DNA from: Todiramphus chloris collaris
Taxonomy: Eukaryota; Chordata; Aves; Coraciiformes; Alcedinidae
Assembly: GCA_025345505.1 (NCBI GenBank)
Contig: JANVCC010000022.1
Span: 28,624,375-28,688,374, forward strand
Direction of reading: 5' to 3'
Length of the DNA stretch: 64,000 bases
In this document: positions 38,709 to 52,345 of the stretch, piece by piece
Numbering within the stretch: the stretch's first letter is position 1
How the letters are laid out: each line of letters opens with the position of its first letter
The notes under the pieces: model-generated
The model's input: only the letters and a program-made list of their open reading frames with translations
The model's database searches: none
What the model was told of the DNA's origin: nothing
Translations under genes and position numbers: made by a program

Positions 38709-38889
38709 TGCTAAAATGAAATATTATATAATAATAACAATGAAAAGGAATATATACATTAAAAAAAAAAAAAGTGAGATAAATAAACCCCAAGAAAAGA
38801 CAAGTGATGCACGATGCAATTGCTCAGCACCTGCAGATCGATGCTTGAGCAGCAATCCGCCCCTCCCAGCCAGCCCCGTCTCCCCCCAG

Positions 38890-38895
38890 TTTATA
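38890..38895 (-). promoter_or_regulatory. TATA box of the solo LTR
   Basis: The minus strand reads GTATAAACTGGGGGGA, the TATA element followed by a G-rich start region as in related bird LTRs. It would direct transcription leftward, toward the LTR U5 and the 37-kb side. Activity is unknown. Confidence 0.6.
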
Positions 38896-39160
38896 CACTG
38901 AGTATGATTTGCTATGCTATGGAATATTGCTTTGGCCAGCTTGGGTCAGCTGTCCTGGCCACTCTCCCTCCCAGCTTCTGATGCACCTGCTCACTGGCAG
39001 AGCATGGGAAAAGAAAAAAATCCTTAACTTCGGGTAAGTGCTACTTAGCAACAACATCAGTGTGCTAGCTACAAACATTATTTTCATGCTAAATCCAAAC
39101 CACAGCACTGTACCAGCTACTAGGAAGAAAATTAACTCTATCCCAGCCCAAAACAGGACA

Positions 39161-42100
39161 CTGTGTTAGAAGACAAATACACTAACACCACAGAAGGCTG
39201 TTTTGAGATAAGCTTTCCTTTTCTCTTCCATGCCTGCCACTTACACTCCAGAAGAAAAATGTAGTTGAAGCACAGAACTATCGAAATGAGAGTTGAAAAA
39301 CTGGAGTTGGTTTAGATGTTTTAAATTCTTTCATATATGAAAATATATAATTGTACTTTGTACTATATATACCCATGTCTTCATTTGTACTACATGGAGA
39401 AGAGGAGAAAAAAACCTGGAAAACATCTAAGAAAATTTTAGAGGAATAAACACCACTTTTGTGTTTTGCTTACCTTTTTACATTTTAATTATTATTTTTG
39501 TTTAATAACTGTCATTTGTCTTATGGCCCTTCAGAATAAAGCATATCACCTTTCTTGGCAATAGAAAAGAAAAACAGGGAACATGTTTTTCTGGATTTTG
39601 AAGTTAAATCTCAGTTTTTTTTTTCCTGCAACATTAATATACTTAACTGATGACTAAAATATGTTTTCATTCCTCTAAAGAAAGTTCATTTAGCATTACA
39701 AGTGTATGAATTAGGACAGCTCTCTCAACAGCAGATGCAAAGCCAGTATATTTGGTTACAAGAAAGGATGAAGAATCAGCCAGCAGGTTTGGTGTCAGAC
39801 AGAACAGGCTCTTTTTTTCCAAAATTCAGGGGACAGCTGCTGTCATCTGCTGCCATCTCTCACGATGCCACCACCATATATAGATTTGCTGACAACTGAT
39901 TAACTCAAGCTAGTGTTCCATTTGCTTCAGTTCATCCTGGAGACCAAACGCAGTCTGAGGAGGTCTATGTTTACTCCTTGTGGCCAGCACTCAGGAGCTG
40001 AGTAACTGACAAGCATAGCTATTGGAACACGTTCATCTTTATTATAGATTTTTACCTATGTACCATAAATTTTTCATTCACAAGCCTGAAAACCACATTC
40101 AACATCACTCTTTAAAAATTCCAGAAATAATTACAATTTGTGTCATTTGAAAAGTAGCAAGATCCTGCTAAAGCTCAAAGCAGTCATTGCTCTACAAAGC
40201 ACAACCTTGGCTAAAATTTTTTCTTAGCCAGAACTGGCCTCATTTTTTATTTCTGAAAGTTAAAAATATAAATTTAAGCCCTCTTCCCAGAAGTATGATA
40301 GAGAAAAGAAATCTGCCATTCAATAAGAAAGTTGTGAAAAAACAGAGAAAAACTTTTTTTTTTTTTCTTTTAAATACCATATGTCTTTTCTGGTTGTTAT
40401 GCATAGACCTGATCTGCCAGCAGTGCAAAGGTAAATGCTGTAGTATTCTAACAAAACTACTTCTGCAGTAGTTTTGTTACAGAGAAGGGAGACTAACAAT
40501 GCAGATGCCAACAAAAGAAATTTAAGCAGCTTTTTTTTTGCTATTTAAATTGTAGCATCATTATTCTCAGACCCCAAATAGGATTTCAGGGGAGTGTGAA
40601 AAAGATTTATTTCTTGAGTGAAGTCATAATCATCTGAGAATAAGGAGTTTCTTTATTCCTTCTCTGAGAGGCACAAGGGAACCATTTAAAAGCATGGCTA
40701 GTCATTGGAAAAAGTAAGCTTTTCAAAATTTGTCAATTTGCCTGGTCCTTCACCTCCATGAATCTCATCTACTCTATTCCCACAGTCGCTGATCCTATAG
40801 CACTGTCTCTATAGCCTTGTTCCTATAGAGCATACACGAGGTTGTGCATGAGCCCGGTCCTCAAGAAGCATGAAGCATGACCTTGCTTTAAAAAAGGAAA
40901 GCTTTCTGTAGGAGAGACAAGGTGGGAAAAACTTAAAGCCAGCAAAGTCCATGAGAAAAAACTTTGGAATTATCCATATTCCCTCAGCTGGTTGAGACTA
41001 TATATACAAATAATGCATTCATACAGATCATTAGCATTTATAAATACAAAGTATTAATTTGGTAATTTTATCTCACTTTTCATTGATTTCTAATGTATAG
41101 ATCTCTGTAGTATGAGATGCCCTGTAAACAGAAAGGTATGTTGTAACTCAGGACAAAAAAAAAGCCCTTTTCTGCTCCCATGTAAGCTGTTTTCCGAATA
41201 AACTTCAAACCCAATAGCTGGCTCCCATGAAAGCCATGCTCTGAGTGTGATTTATGCTATTGAAAACTGGCAAATGGCCCTGTAAATGGTGCCATGCTTT
41301 AGCAGGCTTATACTCCCACATAATTCTAGCTGTGGCAATCTCAAAGAAATAATTCCACCATGAAGGGATTTGAGGCTTTGTAGTTGGATACAGCCTGTTC
41401 TGGATTCTGATATAACCAAAATATATCCTATGCCTGAGGTTAGTGGATTTTGCTGGCATTGCTGTAGCTACACTAACAAGACACTAGCAGAGAATTCCCA
41501 TTTGTCAGGGTAATTTGCAGCTGGGTCTCTCATAAAAGGAACGTTACATACCGTAAGGCAGTTACGTGCCAAGACAAGGGGGATCAGGGAATCTTGAAGC
41601 AAAACTGAGCCCTTGAACATTAGCAAATGTAGGGGGAAAATGCCTACTGAGATGTTTCCTGAAAGCCCAGGAGATGTGGGTGAATGGTTACATGACTTGT
41701 TTCAGTGAGGCTGCAAAAACTTCACAGACGGGATGAAGTCCCCCCTTCCTTGCCATTGCTGGTGATACAGATGTTTAAACACAGTAGATGTGAGGGATGG
41801 AAAACTGAACAGACCTGAAGTAAAACAAGAGTGGGACAAGAACCTAACCAAAATAACCTAACTTTATTGGACAGTGAGATAAGTGGCTCTAAAGCTGAGT
41901 TGGCTTGGAAAACTTGGTAATTTTAGAATCACTGAACAGAGCAGATGCAAATTAACATTTACTGAAAAAAAAAAAAAATTCCTCAGCAAAATAAGTATTT
42001 CAGTTTAAGTGGCCTCTTTCAAAAGCATTTTTTTAGACCTACAGCTTCTAACCTTCCCCCCTTGCCCTGAGTGTCTTCCAAGTTAAAAACCATAGTTCAG

Positions 42101-45100
42101 GTCTGGCAACTGGTTCCTATCCTGTATGTATCAGTGCAGCTCAGCTAGCAGTACTGCCCTGAAGAGATTAGTATTAACTGGAGAAAAACAGCTACAGGTA
42201 CATAGCTCATCAAAACTGGTGACACTCCCCTTAGATCATCAGCTGGGATATTCCTTCTTCCAGCCATGGAGTTAGTCTCATGAGTAAAATATCTCTTGTA
42301 GTAAAGTGGTTGTACAAGCTTATTCTCTATCCAGATACTCCAAGGTAATATAATTTAACCAAGCAGAAAAGGTGAAAGTCTACCTGTAGCACTGGAAAGT
42401 GAGTTCATTATTTTTGAAATTATTCTGTTTGGATGTATCTGAATTCTCACCAAGGAGACAAGGGGAAGAATAAATTGGTCAACATATCAGAGTTACAAGA
42501 AGTATCTGTAAGTCTTCAGGGTGGCAGAAACTCATATTTCAGCTTTTAAAATGTTAATGCTAGTTACTCATGCAACAATCAAAAGTAAAATCAGAAATTA
42601 AAATTATTTTGCATTTCATTCCCTTAGCTAACATCTCCACAGCTTTTTGTAAAAGGGAGACTTCATTAAAAAAGTCTGAAAAAATGAGAAGCATTTTATG
42701 AATTTTTCAAACTTTAGGTTTTTGTGCTGTAAGAGGCAAATAAGATGAGAATGTTTACTCAATTTCTTCAAATGTATTGACTTTTTATAATTGCTTCAAG
42801 AAGGCTGCTGACTCCACTTCCCTAAATGGACACCAATTTATTGTTGATATTAACCAGAAAGTATATAGGATGTATTTAAGGGACATGATGCTGATTTGCT
42901 TGATCTTTTCTTTTTCTAAACGATGGGTGCTGGGCCATGATCTAGAGCAGAATCTCTTTTCTAACTATTATAAAATCTGTAAGTTTTTTGAGGTATATTC
43001 TACACAGAATGAAACTATGCATATACCTGCTATCATAAACCTTGTACTTACCATGTGAAACAACAACTTTCCTGCGACTTTAAATAAACAAAATAAATCA
43101 TGGTCACATTGCATTAAAAATAGCACAATCAACTCTCAGCTTTCTATATCATGAGTGCATTCTCTCCAAGTATAGCTTTGTTTAGAAATATTTGATAGTC
43201 AAATATTGTAATCATTGTTTACTTGCTGTTTGCTTCCATATGCAAGCACTGTTAAAACAAGACTTATTTATTGAGCTGTCTTTAAATCTACAAGTGCAAT
43301 CCTTCCTTTCTCATTCACAGGTGCCAAGACAAGAATTCCTTCCTAGTTATCATTTTCAGCTTTAATGAATTTTTCATAATTAACTGAAACAGGAACATTC
43401 ATGTCTCTTTATGGAAAGATCAGAATTCTTTTGAAGTTTTTGGGGTTTTTTTTCATCAGAAGTAGCTGATTTCCTGAAAAGAGGAATCTTTTCCTATGGG
43501 TTTGGATTGATAAGTTTTTTTTTTCTTTGTTTGGTGAAATGTATATTTCCCATGGGACTGTCAGAACACCATAGCTATTTTAAAGCCTGAAAATTATGGC
43601 ATGCCTGATCCTGACTGTCTGAGACTGTACATTATTTGCAGCTCTTATCTCAGAAAAAGACAGATAACAACTTAGTTTTAGGCTACATGAAACATCAACA
43701 ATACAGATGAATCCTTCTGGCAAAGTGTTTTGTCACCAACTTTTTCACTGATTTTTAAAAAAGTCAAGAAGTTATCATTAACTCAAGATCCCTGAGCTTT
43801 GCCAGAAATTGCATGTGATTTATAATTAACCAGCTCTCAGCAAGGGACCTTAAACCATGCAGTAAAACTCCATGAAAGGAAATTTATCACTCATCAAGGA
43901 GTAGTCATCCCTCAAGACATATGAAGAGGGAACAGGGGCAATTAGGGAATAAGAATTACTGTGTTGCTTACCAAACAGCATTATTCTGGGGATTCTTGAA
44001 TTGGACACCAGGGAGCAGCTGAACTTTACATACTCTTCTGGACCTCAAGAGAGGCTGTTAAAATTTCACTGTAGTTCAAAAATGGCCAAGCAGGGAAAAA
44101 ATAAACTTGAACAGCATGGAATGGAAACCCTAGTGACTTTTACTGGTTGCTTAATGATAAACTTCAACTTGGTAAAATTTACAAGCTTGGGGTTTTTTTA
44201 AGAAAATATAACCTCTGTAACCATTGCAGGGCACACCTAATGGTGTATTATTCGCACCAAATGGAAATCTGAAGTTGCATAAAGCTCACTGTGCTTCATG
44301 TCAGGTAGTACTCAATTATCAGTATGACTCATGAGACACTCCAATGTAGAAATCTCACACAAAATAATGATCACAGGGCTCAGCCTCTGTTGCCTGTGAG
44401 AAGATACTCTCCTTTTCCAAAGCAGGGTGAATTAGGAAGACCTAACTGACAAGGGGAATCCAAAGCTGTCCGCCAAACTGAAAAGACTTGTACTGACATA
44501 TTTCTTCTTTCAAGCCTAAAGCAACATTTAAAATACAAAGATCCCATAGTGACACTGCCAAACCCAATGCATGTACAACATCTGAACCGAGGGAGACTGT
44601 AATTCATCTTTGACCACGGAACACAATAAGTGATGAATCTGAATGAACTTCAAGTTGGTATGTGCTGGGATATCGTTGACAGACATGTTTATCTATCAGT
44701 CAGGACTCATACATCCCTCTCATAACCAGGATTCTGTTTGTAAGGTCCTATTACTCACCAAAGGCCTCTAATTACAGTCAAATTGAATATTTCCAGCAAA
44801 TTTGACAGCTTATAGGAAAATCACTCTACTGCAACCAGTATTGATGCACTTAAATGACTTGAGAAGGTATGGTACCTCCCAAATTACATTGCTTTGATAC
44901 ATTTCAACAGCTGACAGATAGATCTGTGAATGTACTTCAGGACACCGGAAGATATGCTTCCAACTCCAGAATCACAGCCCTCAATCCCTGATTTCAGCTA
45001 CCCCTTCTCCCTGCAGTCACCTATGGACTACACAGAGGTCAATTTTAGATATCTTGAGTGCTTAGAGTTCTACTGCCAATCTTGAACAGGACTGCCTTCA

Positions 45101-48100
45101 TCCTTAGAGGATGAATCAAATGCCCAGATTTCCTAAGTAACATGAAATACATGGCTCCCTTGCTCAAAAATGTCCATCTGGTAAATAGAGCCAGAACACA
45201 TGTTAGGCTCTGCACAGAAATTTGTCAGATAAATCTAATTCTGTACACTTATTCAGAATAAGAATGGTAAGAAATAAGAGTAAGGTCTAATCAATTCCTT
45301 CCCTAACAAGGATTCATATTCAAATGTCCTCCCTGCCGGAAGAGCAGGCTAATTACCAAGCAACAGACAATGTTGGAGAATGATGGTGACATTTCTTTAG
45401 CAAGAAAGGCCTCACAGAAGCCAGAAGTATTGATACATTAATAAACCAGAGATTCTGGCATCAAATATGCTTTGAAGAGAAGTAGTGCCCAGCTACCAAA
45501 TGCTGAGAAATCTACTTTCTAATCTCTGCTAGTGTCTGGTAACAAACAGTAACTAGCTAAGATTTATTTTCTTTCCCTCTACTGCAGACCAAAGCCTCTA
45601 TGTTACGGCAGAAAAGCATGAATACATAGTCCAAGGTCAAACAAGAAATTTATAGGTCAGGAGTTGCAGTACAGTCTGTGACATCAAAGGCATTTCAAGT
45701 AACCCTATTTCTTCCTCAGGTTGCTTAAAATTGTTTCTCTTTACCACTCTTTTTTACGTACATACATTAACAACACCTTGCCCTCTGTGTAACTCCCTCT
45801 CCCAAGAGAGGCAAAGTTGTATCATGTTTTTCATCCCTCATTACTATCTGTTCTCATTAACTCCATCTTTATTGTACAGTTTATTTCCAAAACATAAACA
45901 TCAAGAAGCTGATTATCTCAATTTGGAAGCAGAAGAAGCTGGGGTCAGAGCAGACCTGACCATAGCAGAACAGTTTAATCTTCCTCATTATCTACCAGGA
46001 CAGTACATGAATGCACAAAATTAGAGAAGCCCTTAAGAAAAGCATCAGGCTGTAAGCAGCAATAGCAGTAGGTAGTGCTAAACTTTGAGCTCACTCATTC
46101 AGAAAACCTGGAAGTGCTACCTACAGCTTATTTCAAACAACTGGAGAAACCCAGACACAATACACAATTGGGTGACACACCCAGACACTCTCCTTTATTG
46201 CTTAAGTCTCATTTGCACATAAAGTCACTTGAAAAGAGTAAACAAACATACCTAGAAGGCACAAGGCAGCACACTGAATGCACACACTTTGCTGCCTTTT
46301 ACTTTTGACAGCCCAGATCCAGCATTAAGCAGCAAGATCTCAGCTGTGTGTTTTGTCATTCTTCATCTGAATGCATAAAAGCCCTTCACCAGTCACAGTA
46401 TTCTTACATGACTTTCATGCATATTCAAATGTATATTTATCTCTGCATAGGGGGAACTTCTCTGAAGGGGGAGGTACTTGAAAAATACCTAGAGTTTGAA
46501 TGCATATATCATTTGGGTTGATTTCCTAGGCAAATCTGCCACGGGATTTTCAGTGCTGGTGGCACAGACTTGCACAAACAGCACAAGGAAAATTACGGAT
46601 TTGTCTGAGCACCAGCTGCTGCTTCCCTTCCCCACTTCTGTCCTTCTTCTCACAAAGAATCCCACTGGGGTCAAATTAGATGAGGACTAGATGAGCAAAT
46701 AATCTTAGGTTTAACAGGTTCATGTGAGACTTGGAAGACATGTATTTTTAATCCAGTATGTGTTATTAGCCTTTGTTGCAAGTTGATCTGTCACTTCATT
46801 TCAGTCTCTCTAGTTACCCTCTGCCTGTCTTGTCTGGTGAGTCTTTGATGTTCAGTTTGCCTGTGGTAGTGTCACAACAGACAGCATGGTCCTGTTCCTC
46901 CTGGCAAAGGTCTACTTGTGCTGCTGTGACCTTTCTTTTACACTCAGACATCTATGCACAGTGTTCCTCCTGTGTAAGACTGAGAGAACTTGCCTGTCCT
47001 GCACAGAGAATGACAGACAGGGCATTGGGGGAGAAACAACAACGCTGTGACAAACCTGCCTCCATCCTCCCTGCAGAGTTCCATAGCTAGCATTCACAAT
47101 TTGCTGCAGCCATCCATACGTAACCCAAAGCGAAGGCAGGATTAGTAAGCAGAGCTGCACTTCCCAACTAGCAATCCGAGGATTTTGCAGGTTTTTGTAG
47201 AAATGGCCGTATGGTGATTTTTGAGGAATAATATATTATAAAAGTATCAGGAGAAAAATAATAATATAGACTTGATTGGAGTGGAAGAAACTCCTCTGTA
47301 TTGTATCATAACTTCCCATGTCTCCTTTATTTCATTCGTTGCCTTTAGTATTAAATGATACTTATTTAAAATTACTAGCTTCGTGAAGCATAATGTAAAA
47401 TTAAGGGGTATGTCAACTTAAAATATACAGTTCTCCATCAGAGCAATTAATTCGTGAAATTAGTCATTGTTTCATAAACTGAAAGCAAGTAAAATACATG
47501 TTTTCAATTGACAAAAATGTCACCAATATCCTTTAATTATATTTCCAACTAAGTCATTAGTATTTTCTTTGCTCCTATAAAGACAGGTTTTTCACGGTAT
47601 AGTATTAGCTTGCAGATATCACCACCTCTGCTTCCCAGGCTGGCTCCTTCTCTTTTTGCGCTGAATAAATAACACTAAAATGCAGCAATTACGAATAAAA
47701 GCCACCCTCAGGCTGTACATGAGTGGCTCCAGATTTACCACAGCATGAATAAAAGCAGAATTGGGTCTATCTTTCTAACCAGGTTCAGATTATTTCCTTT
47801 TCTTATTTTGTCTGTGATTATCATAGGACTATAATGAACCCAATCTATGCTTTTCAACTCAATGGTAGCAAGGAATCATTACTTTATATTTTATTTGCAT
47901 TTCTTAAAGATTTAGGGTGGTTTCAGTCATTCATTAGTTGCTGACTGCTCCAGATAGACAAGGACTGAAAAAACAGACTTTAAAGAGAATGCTTTGCAAC
48001 TAAGAACATCCATGGGCTAAGAACATGCTCCAACTCAATGCCCAAATTGTCACTCTCAAGTCAGTTACCACTGAGCAAACGCCATGTGCAGTCAAGCAGC

Positions 48101-49079
48101 TGTAACTCATTCATTGTACTACTTGTGATCTCACAATATTGACTGAGACAGAGCTTTTTGACCCTTCTCAGCCATTGTTAATGGAAATGAGACTTGACCC
48201 TGTGAAACTGGAGCTTCAACTTGTGCTTTCAAAATTAAAGCATTCGTATTTAATTCTACTCCCAAAAATCCAGCCAGAGATGTAAGATGTAGCCCACAGA
48301 GGAACTGCACCTGATGGGAGCGACATGCTCAGAAACCTTAAAACAATGCAAATTTTCATTTAAAAAAATACCTTAAGCCTGAAATAATTAATTTGAAACA
48401 GATTAGTTTTAGCAGTGTCTAAGAGAGTCTTGCTAGAGTCTAGGAAGTGAGGCTAGTGGCACCATATACACAGAATCTCCAGCCCTGCTGTTTTACAAAG
48501 CAGAGATAGTTTTTAAATGTACCTGCTGCTGGGCACTGCAAAATCTATGCATCAGTCGTCCAAAGCTTCCTGCAGAGATCTTACCTTTGTGCCAGATCTG
48601 TCTGTAGCTGCAAGTGCCATGAACACTCCTTTGGACTGACCAGCCCCCAAGCTTTATGAAAGCTCCCACTTCACCAGAATCTAGGAAGGATAGAAAGAGG
48701 AAATGGCTTCTATCAAAACTTGGCAGAAACTAAAAAATTCAACTCAGAAAGACTATAATGTTTCAGTTAATTCATTTAACCTGGGAACTGCAACAACCTA
48801 AAGATAGCTGCATGGATGCCACACTGGAGTAGAAGCTCATCACCAAGTCACTCACAGCATGGCCACACGTTCAGCTGTCTGAATACTTGCAGACATGCCT
48901 CCAACAGGAGCTCAAACCTCATTGACAATCAACAGTTTTCAGGAGTCTAAGGAACCAGTATTTTGTCCTCTATAAGCCATACTAATTTTTGGTCTTACTA
49001 TGAATTGCTTTGAATGAATACACATCAGCTAAGGGAATTCCATTCCTAGACTGCTTGAAGGGTCAGGACTCTTACTTCA
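39161..49079. other. Gene-free AT-rich unique sequence
   Basis: About 10 kb without any recognisable gene or transposon. Contents are homopolymer A/T runs (40351-40370, 41965-41979, 43518-43526), a slightly more GC-balanced part at 46.5-47.2 kb with open frames up to 105 codons but no motifs, and an AT-rich, even-composition stretch at 47310-47620 that could be conserved non-coding DNA. The apparent absence of repeats over this length may itself reflect old, constrained sequence or simply my limits in seeing decayed copies. Confidence 0.55.
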
Positions 49080-49340
49080 AAATTAATTAGTGATCATTAA
49101 TTACTCAACAACTGTTATGAAAAATCCAAAATGAAAAGGAATATACAGAAATATCATTAGTAAATACATTGCTAAGGAAATTATTTAATTAGTGTTTAAT
49201 TACTATTAGCTAAATTTATTAGTTGCTAAGTATTAATTTCGTAAGGCACCATTTTAAAACTGCTAGTGATATTTACAATTTAAATAACTACTATTATCTA
49301 TGAATTTATTTTCCAATGTTAAGTGGGTCATTTCTCATTA
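49080..49340. promoter_or_regulatory. ATTA/TAAT-dense block, possible regulatory DNA
   Basis: A dense series of TAATTA, ATTAAT and TTAATTAG motifs, for example ATTAATTAGTGATCATTAAT at the left end and TTTAATTAGTGTTTAATTAC around 49193. Such cores are bound by homeodomain proteins. AT richness alone produces many by chance, so this is an inference needing conservation data. Confidence 0.25.
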
Positions 49341-50599
49341 AGAGTAGAACATACAAATGCTTTATATATGGGAATGATTGCCTTTCTGGCTTGACCCCAG
49401 CTGTAGAGGCCTGGCAACTTAAGATATCAAGACACAATTCTTAGTCCTTTAGAGTCAAAAAGCATTTCTCTTACAGTGATAGCAGAAAGTAGTTATGTAC
49501 GCAAACAAATGATACCCCTTTATTGAGGAAATACATCCTGATTATCCAAGATGTCCTGGGTATTCCATAGCTGCTACAAAGAGCTGCATCAAAGATCAGA
49601 TTATTTGAATCCAGGTCTCTTGCCAATGATTTCTATCCCCTTCAGAACTAGGCTGACTTCACCAACAGCACCAGGAATCCTTTGTCCCCTGTACAACCAA
49701 CCTTTGGCCATGATAACAGTCCTTTGACAACAGTGTATAATAAAATAAATCATAGTACTATTATGTGAGTACTAGTACTAGTATGTGAGCAGTTTGAAGG
49801 CTAAGAAAGTGATTCTTATTTTGGTGTGGTTTTGCTTTGTGAGGTGTTCTGATGGTTCTTCCAACAACATTTGCATTCTGCTTAGAAATAGAAAAATAGT
49901 GATTTCCCCCAGGTCTTTATATGGGACCAATTATATGGACAAATTACAAAATAGTTGCATTTACAGACAGATTATCCAAACTGTTGGGAATAGAAGTGGA
50001 ATATAGTGGTCACTGAGGAATGAATATAATTCCTCATTTTTCCAAAGGATATCTGGTATTGCCTTAGGACTCATTCCATCCTTCCATCTGTTTAAAGGTG
50101 TTACAGAGCTGCCTGACTCCTACTAGGTTTAATTACATTTCTTATCTCACAGATCTCTAGTTACGATTTTTTTCAGAATTCATTGCAATTTCAAGATGAA
50201 GCAGGAGACAAAATCAGTATTTGCTCATGACCCAGATTGCTCAGTTAAGGAAAAAAAAAAGTTCTCCTGCTGTTTTTTAATTGGAACCATCTATTATTCC
50301 ATTTCTTTTCTGTAAAGAACAAAAAATTTATACTCTGGTCTATGTGTCATCTATATGGAGCATGAAAAGTTAATGCCCTAAGTTTGCGGTGGAAAGGTGT
50401 TAAGAGACATTGCAGCTGATATACTGTATCAGCATTGTTATTAGAGACAAGGAAAAACCTCCATAAACCTTGTTAAAATTCTAGAATAAAATGTAACCTT
50501 TTTTCCCTCCCTCATATTCTTTGCTGAAAATATTTGTGAGGTTATGATTTCTTTTTTCATACCTCCTCTAATCAGGCAAACCCAAAATGCTGTAAGCCT
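49341..50599. other. Gene-free unique sequence
   Basis: No gene or repeat was recognised. A small imperfect repeat of GTACTAGTACTAG/TATGTGAG elements lies at 49755-49790. Confidence 0.55.
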
Positions 50600-51035
50600 C
50601 CCTCTCTTTCAATGCTGAAAAAATTCTAGTTATTTTTTTCTCTATTTGTAAGGATGGAGATTCTATATCTTCTCTGGGCATTCTGACCCAGGGCTGAACC
50701 ATACTTATTGTGGTTTTTTTTTTCCCCTCATATCTAACTAGAATTTGCCTTGCTGCAACTTGTGTCCAGCTCCTCTCAAATCCTTTTAATTTGAGAATAG
50801 TCTGATTTAACTTTGTAATCAGTGGTTATAGAGAAGATGAGGACAGAAGATAACCCCCTTGTCCTTATTCTCTCCAGGATGAAAAAACACCTCTCCTAGC
50901 ACATCTTTTTTATACTGGGAAGACCCAAACTGGGAATAGCACTCTGGATGTGGTCTCACGAGCTCTGAAGAGAGGGGATCAATCATTCACCTCTATCTGC
51001 TGGCTGAGCCCTTGCTGACACCACTCGATACACAG
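50600..51035 (-). mobile_element. Old CR1 fragment, 3' part of ORF2
   Basis: The plus strand follows the reverse complement of bird CR1 ORF2 in order: AAGGATGGAGATTCTATATC and TTCTCTGGGCA, then CTCATATCTAACTAGAATTT and GCCTTGCTGCAACTTGTGTC, then CTGGGAAGACCCAAACTGGG, GGATGTGGTCTCACGAGC, AGAGAGGGGATCAATCATTC and ACCTCTATCTGCTGGCTGAG. The third group is antisense to the conserved protein segment that reads [12 protein letters not shown] in the 14.8-kb copy. Many substitutions and stops destroy the frame. The terminal 3' UTR with its 8-base repeats is not recognisable, so it is deleted or decayed. Confidence 0.8.
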
Positions 51036-52324
51036 TTCAAATTTCATAGCCAAAAGACATGGCATACTCTATGCTAATCCCATTAAAAACAGATAAGAAA
51101 AATACCTGGGACCACAGGCTGAAAATATTGCATTATCATCTTGACTGTATATAAAATTGGACTACAAAGAGGTGTAAAACCAAGAGAAACTAAAAATGTA
51201 TTCAATGCAAGTAAATTCCATCCCAGGATGCAAAGACGTAATCATCTGTGCTGGTTTAGAGCTAGTACCTCATTGTTATTTCTGAAATGATATTATTGTT
51301 CATTTCCTTTTTTCATCTCCATTTCCCCTAGAGATGATCATGCATTAACACTGGGGCCAGTGAAGAGGAACAGGAGGGGGGATCATCCTGTAGATCAAGA
51401 GAATGAAATTATCAATAAGGAAAAAGTGGTTCCTGCATCCATCAGTGGGAAACTTCTAAAACACAAAGAACTTCAAGTTTATTTTTTGCTTGTATTGGAG
51501 AATCATATTGTTACAGATTTGCTATTAGATGATACCTATGATCACTCAGCACTCCTTATTTTAAGATTTTTTTCTTTCGGTCTCATCAGCAGGGGAATAC
51601 TGAATTAAAAATATATATATGAAATTTTCTACATATATATGAAATTATCATGCAGGTATATTCTGTTTCAACAGCCCTTTACAGAAACATCTACTCTGGG
51701 ACAACAACACAGAGACAGCACATGTCTGAGAGTTTATGCTTTCTGAGGTCCTGCATCACAACAATTTATGAAGTGCTTTCACAAGTCAAAACAAACAAAC
51801 AAAAACCACTACATTGTTTTTTCTTCCTAAGTATCCTGACAAACTTTGTATTTTAGAGTATTGCAAATCTGAAGCATTTTAAAATATTAACTTTCCTGCA
51901 GCCAGCCATGGCATGCTCTGAAGTAAGACAGTGTTCCTATGGACATATCACTGACAGCAGACAACTGTCGGGATTTTTTTGCCCCAAAATGTTTGATGTC
52001 TTTATAATCATACTGTTTTTTTTCCACTGACAATGACAATAAAAGTCAGTTACAGTATATCTTCTTCTTTCCTGACTCTCTTTGAAATGCTGAATAGAAC
52101 AAATATTTCTTTGTCAGAAAGCAGAATCACTGAAAATAGTACGGCAGAAGAAGCCACAAAATGGAATATTCATAAGGTGCTTGCATTTGACTTGCAAATG
52201 TTTCATAGTATTTACAATTTCTCCTTTAAAACACCAAAGTATTTTGGATCAGCATGTCATTCATTTTGTAATTCCACATGAAAATAATTGTATGAATTAA
52301 ATAGTAATGTTCAGGCCTTTCTCT
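51036..52324. other. Gene-free AT-rich unique sequence
   Basis: No gene was recognised. A 20-base-period repeat of an ATATATATGAAATT unit occurs at 51611-51647, and a short CAAA run at 51788-51805. Confidence 0.6.
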
Positions 52325-52345
52325 CCCCCCCCCCCCCCCCCCCCC
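52325..52345 (+). repeat. Poly(C) homopolymer, 21 bases
   Basis: Twenty-one consecutive C, preceded by a CTCT stretch. The opposite strand is a G21 run able to form a quadruplex; the C strand could form an i-motif. Length is likely polymorphic and error-prone in sequencing and assembly. Confidence 0.95.

Larger units (their letters stand above)
38574..39160 (-). mobile_element. Solo LTR of an ERVL-class endogenous retrovirus
   Basis: A 587-base long terminal repeat in minus orientation. Its minus-strand 5' end reads TGTCCTGTTTTGGGCTGGGA, and the 3' end reads GGGTTAAGCCACGATA on the same strand. These match, from memory, the ends of an abundant bird ERVL-type LTR. In minus sense the order is U3, a TATA box (rc of 38890-38895), a CT-rich leader, an ATTAAA poly(A) signal (rc of 38703-38708), a T-run and U5. 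No gag, pol or env sequence and no second LTR lie within the window on either side, so the copy is a solo LTR left by homologous recombination. The terminal dinucleotide at the plus-strand left end is TA rather than TG. The five bases on each side (TGCAA and CTGTG) do not match, so no clean target-site duplication is visible. Confidence 0.88.

Noticed and set aside
46773-47090. 105-codon plus-strand frame with many Cys and Ser
   Set aside because: No signal peptide logic, no motif and no splice context; likely chance in slightly more GC-balanced DNA.
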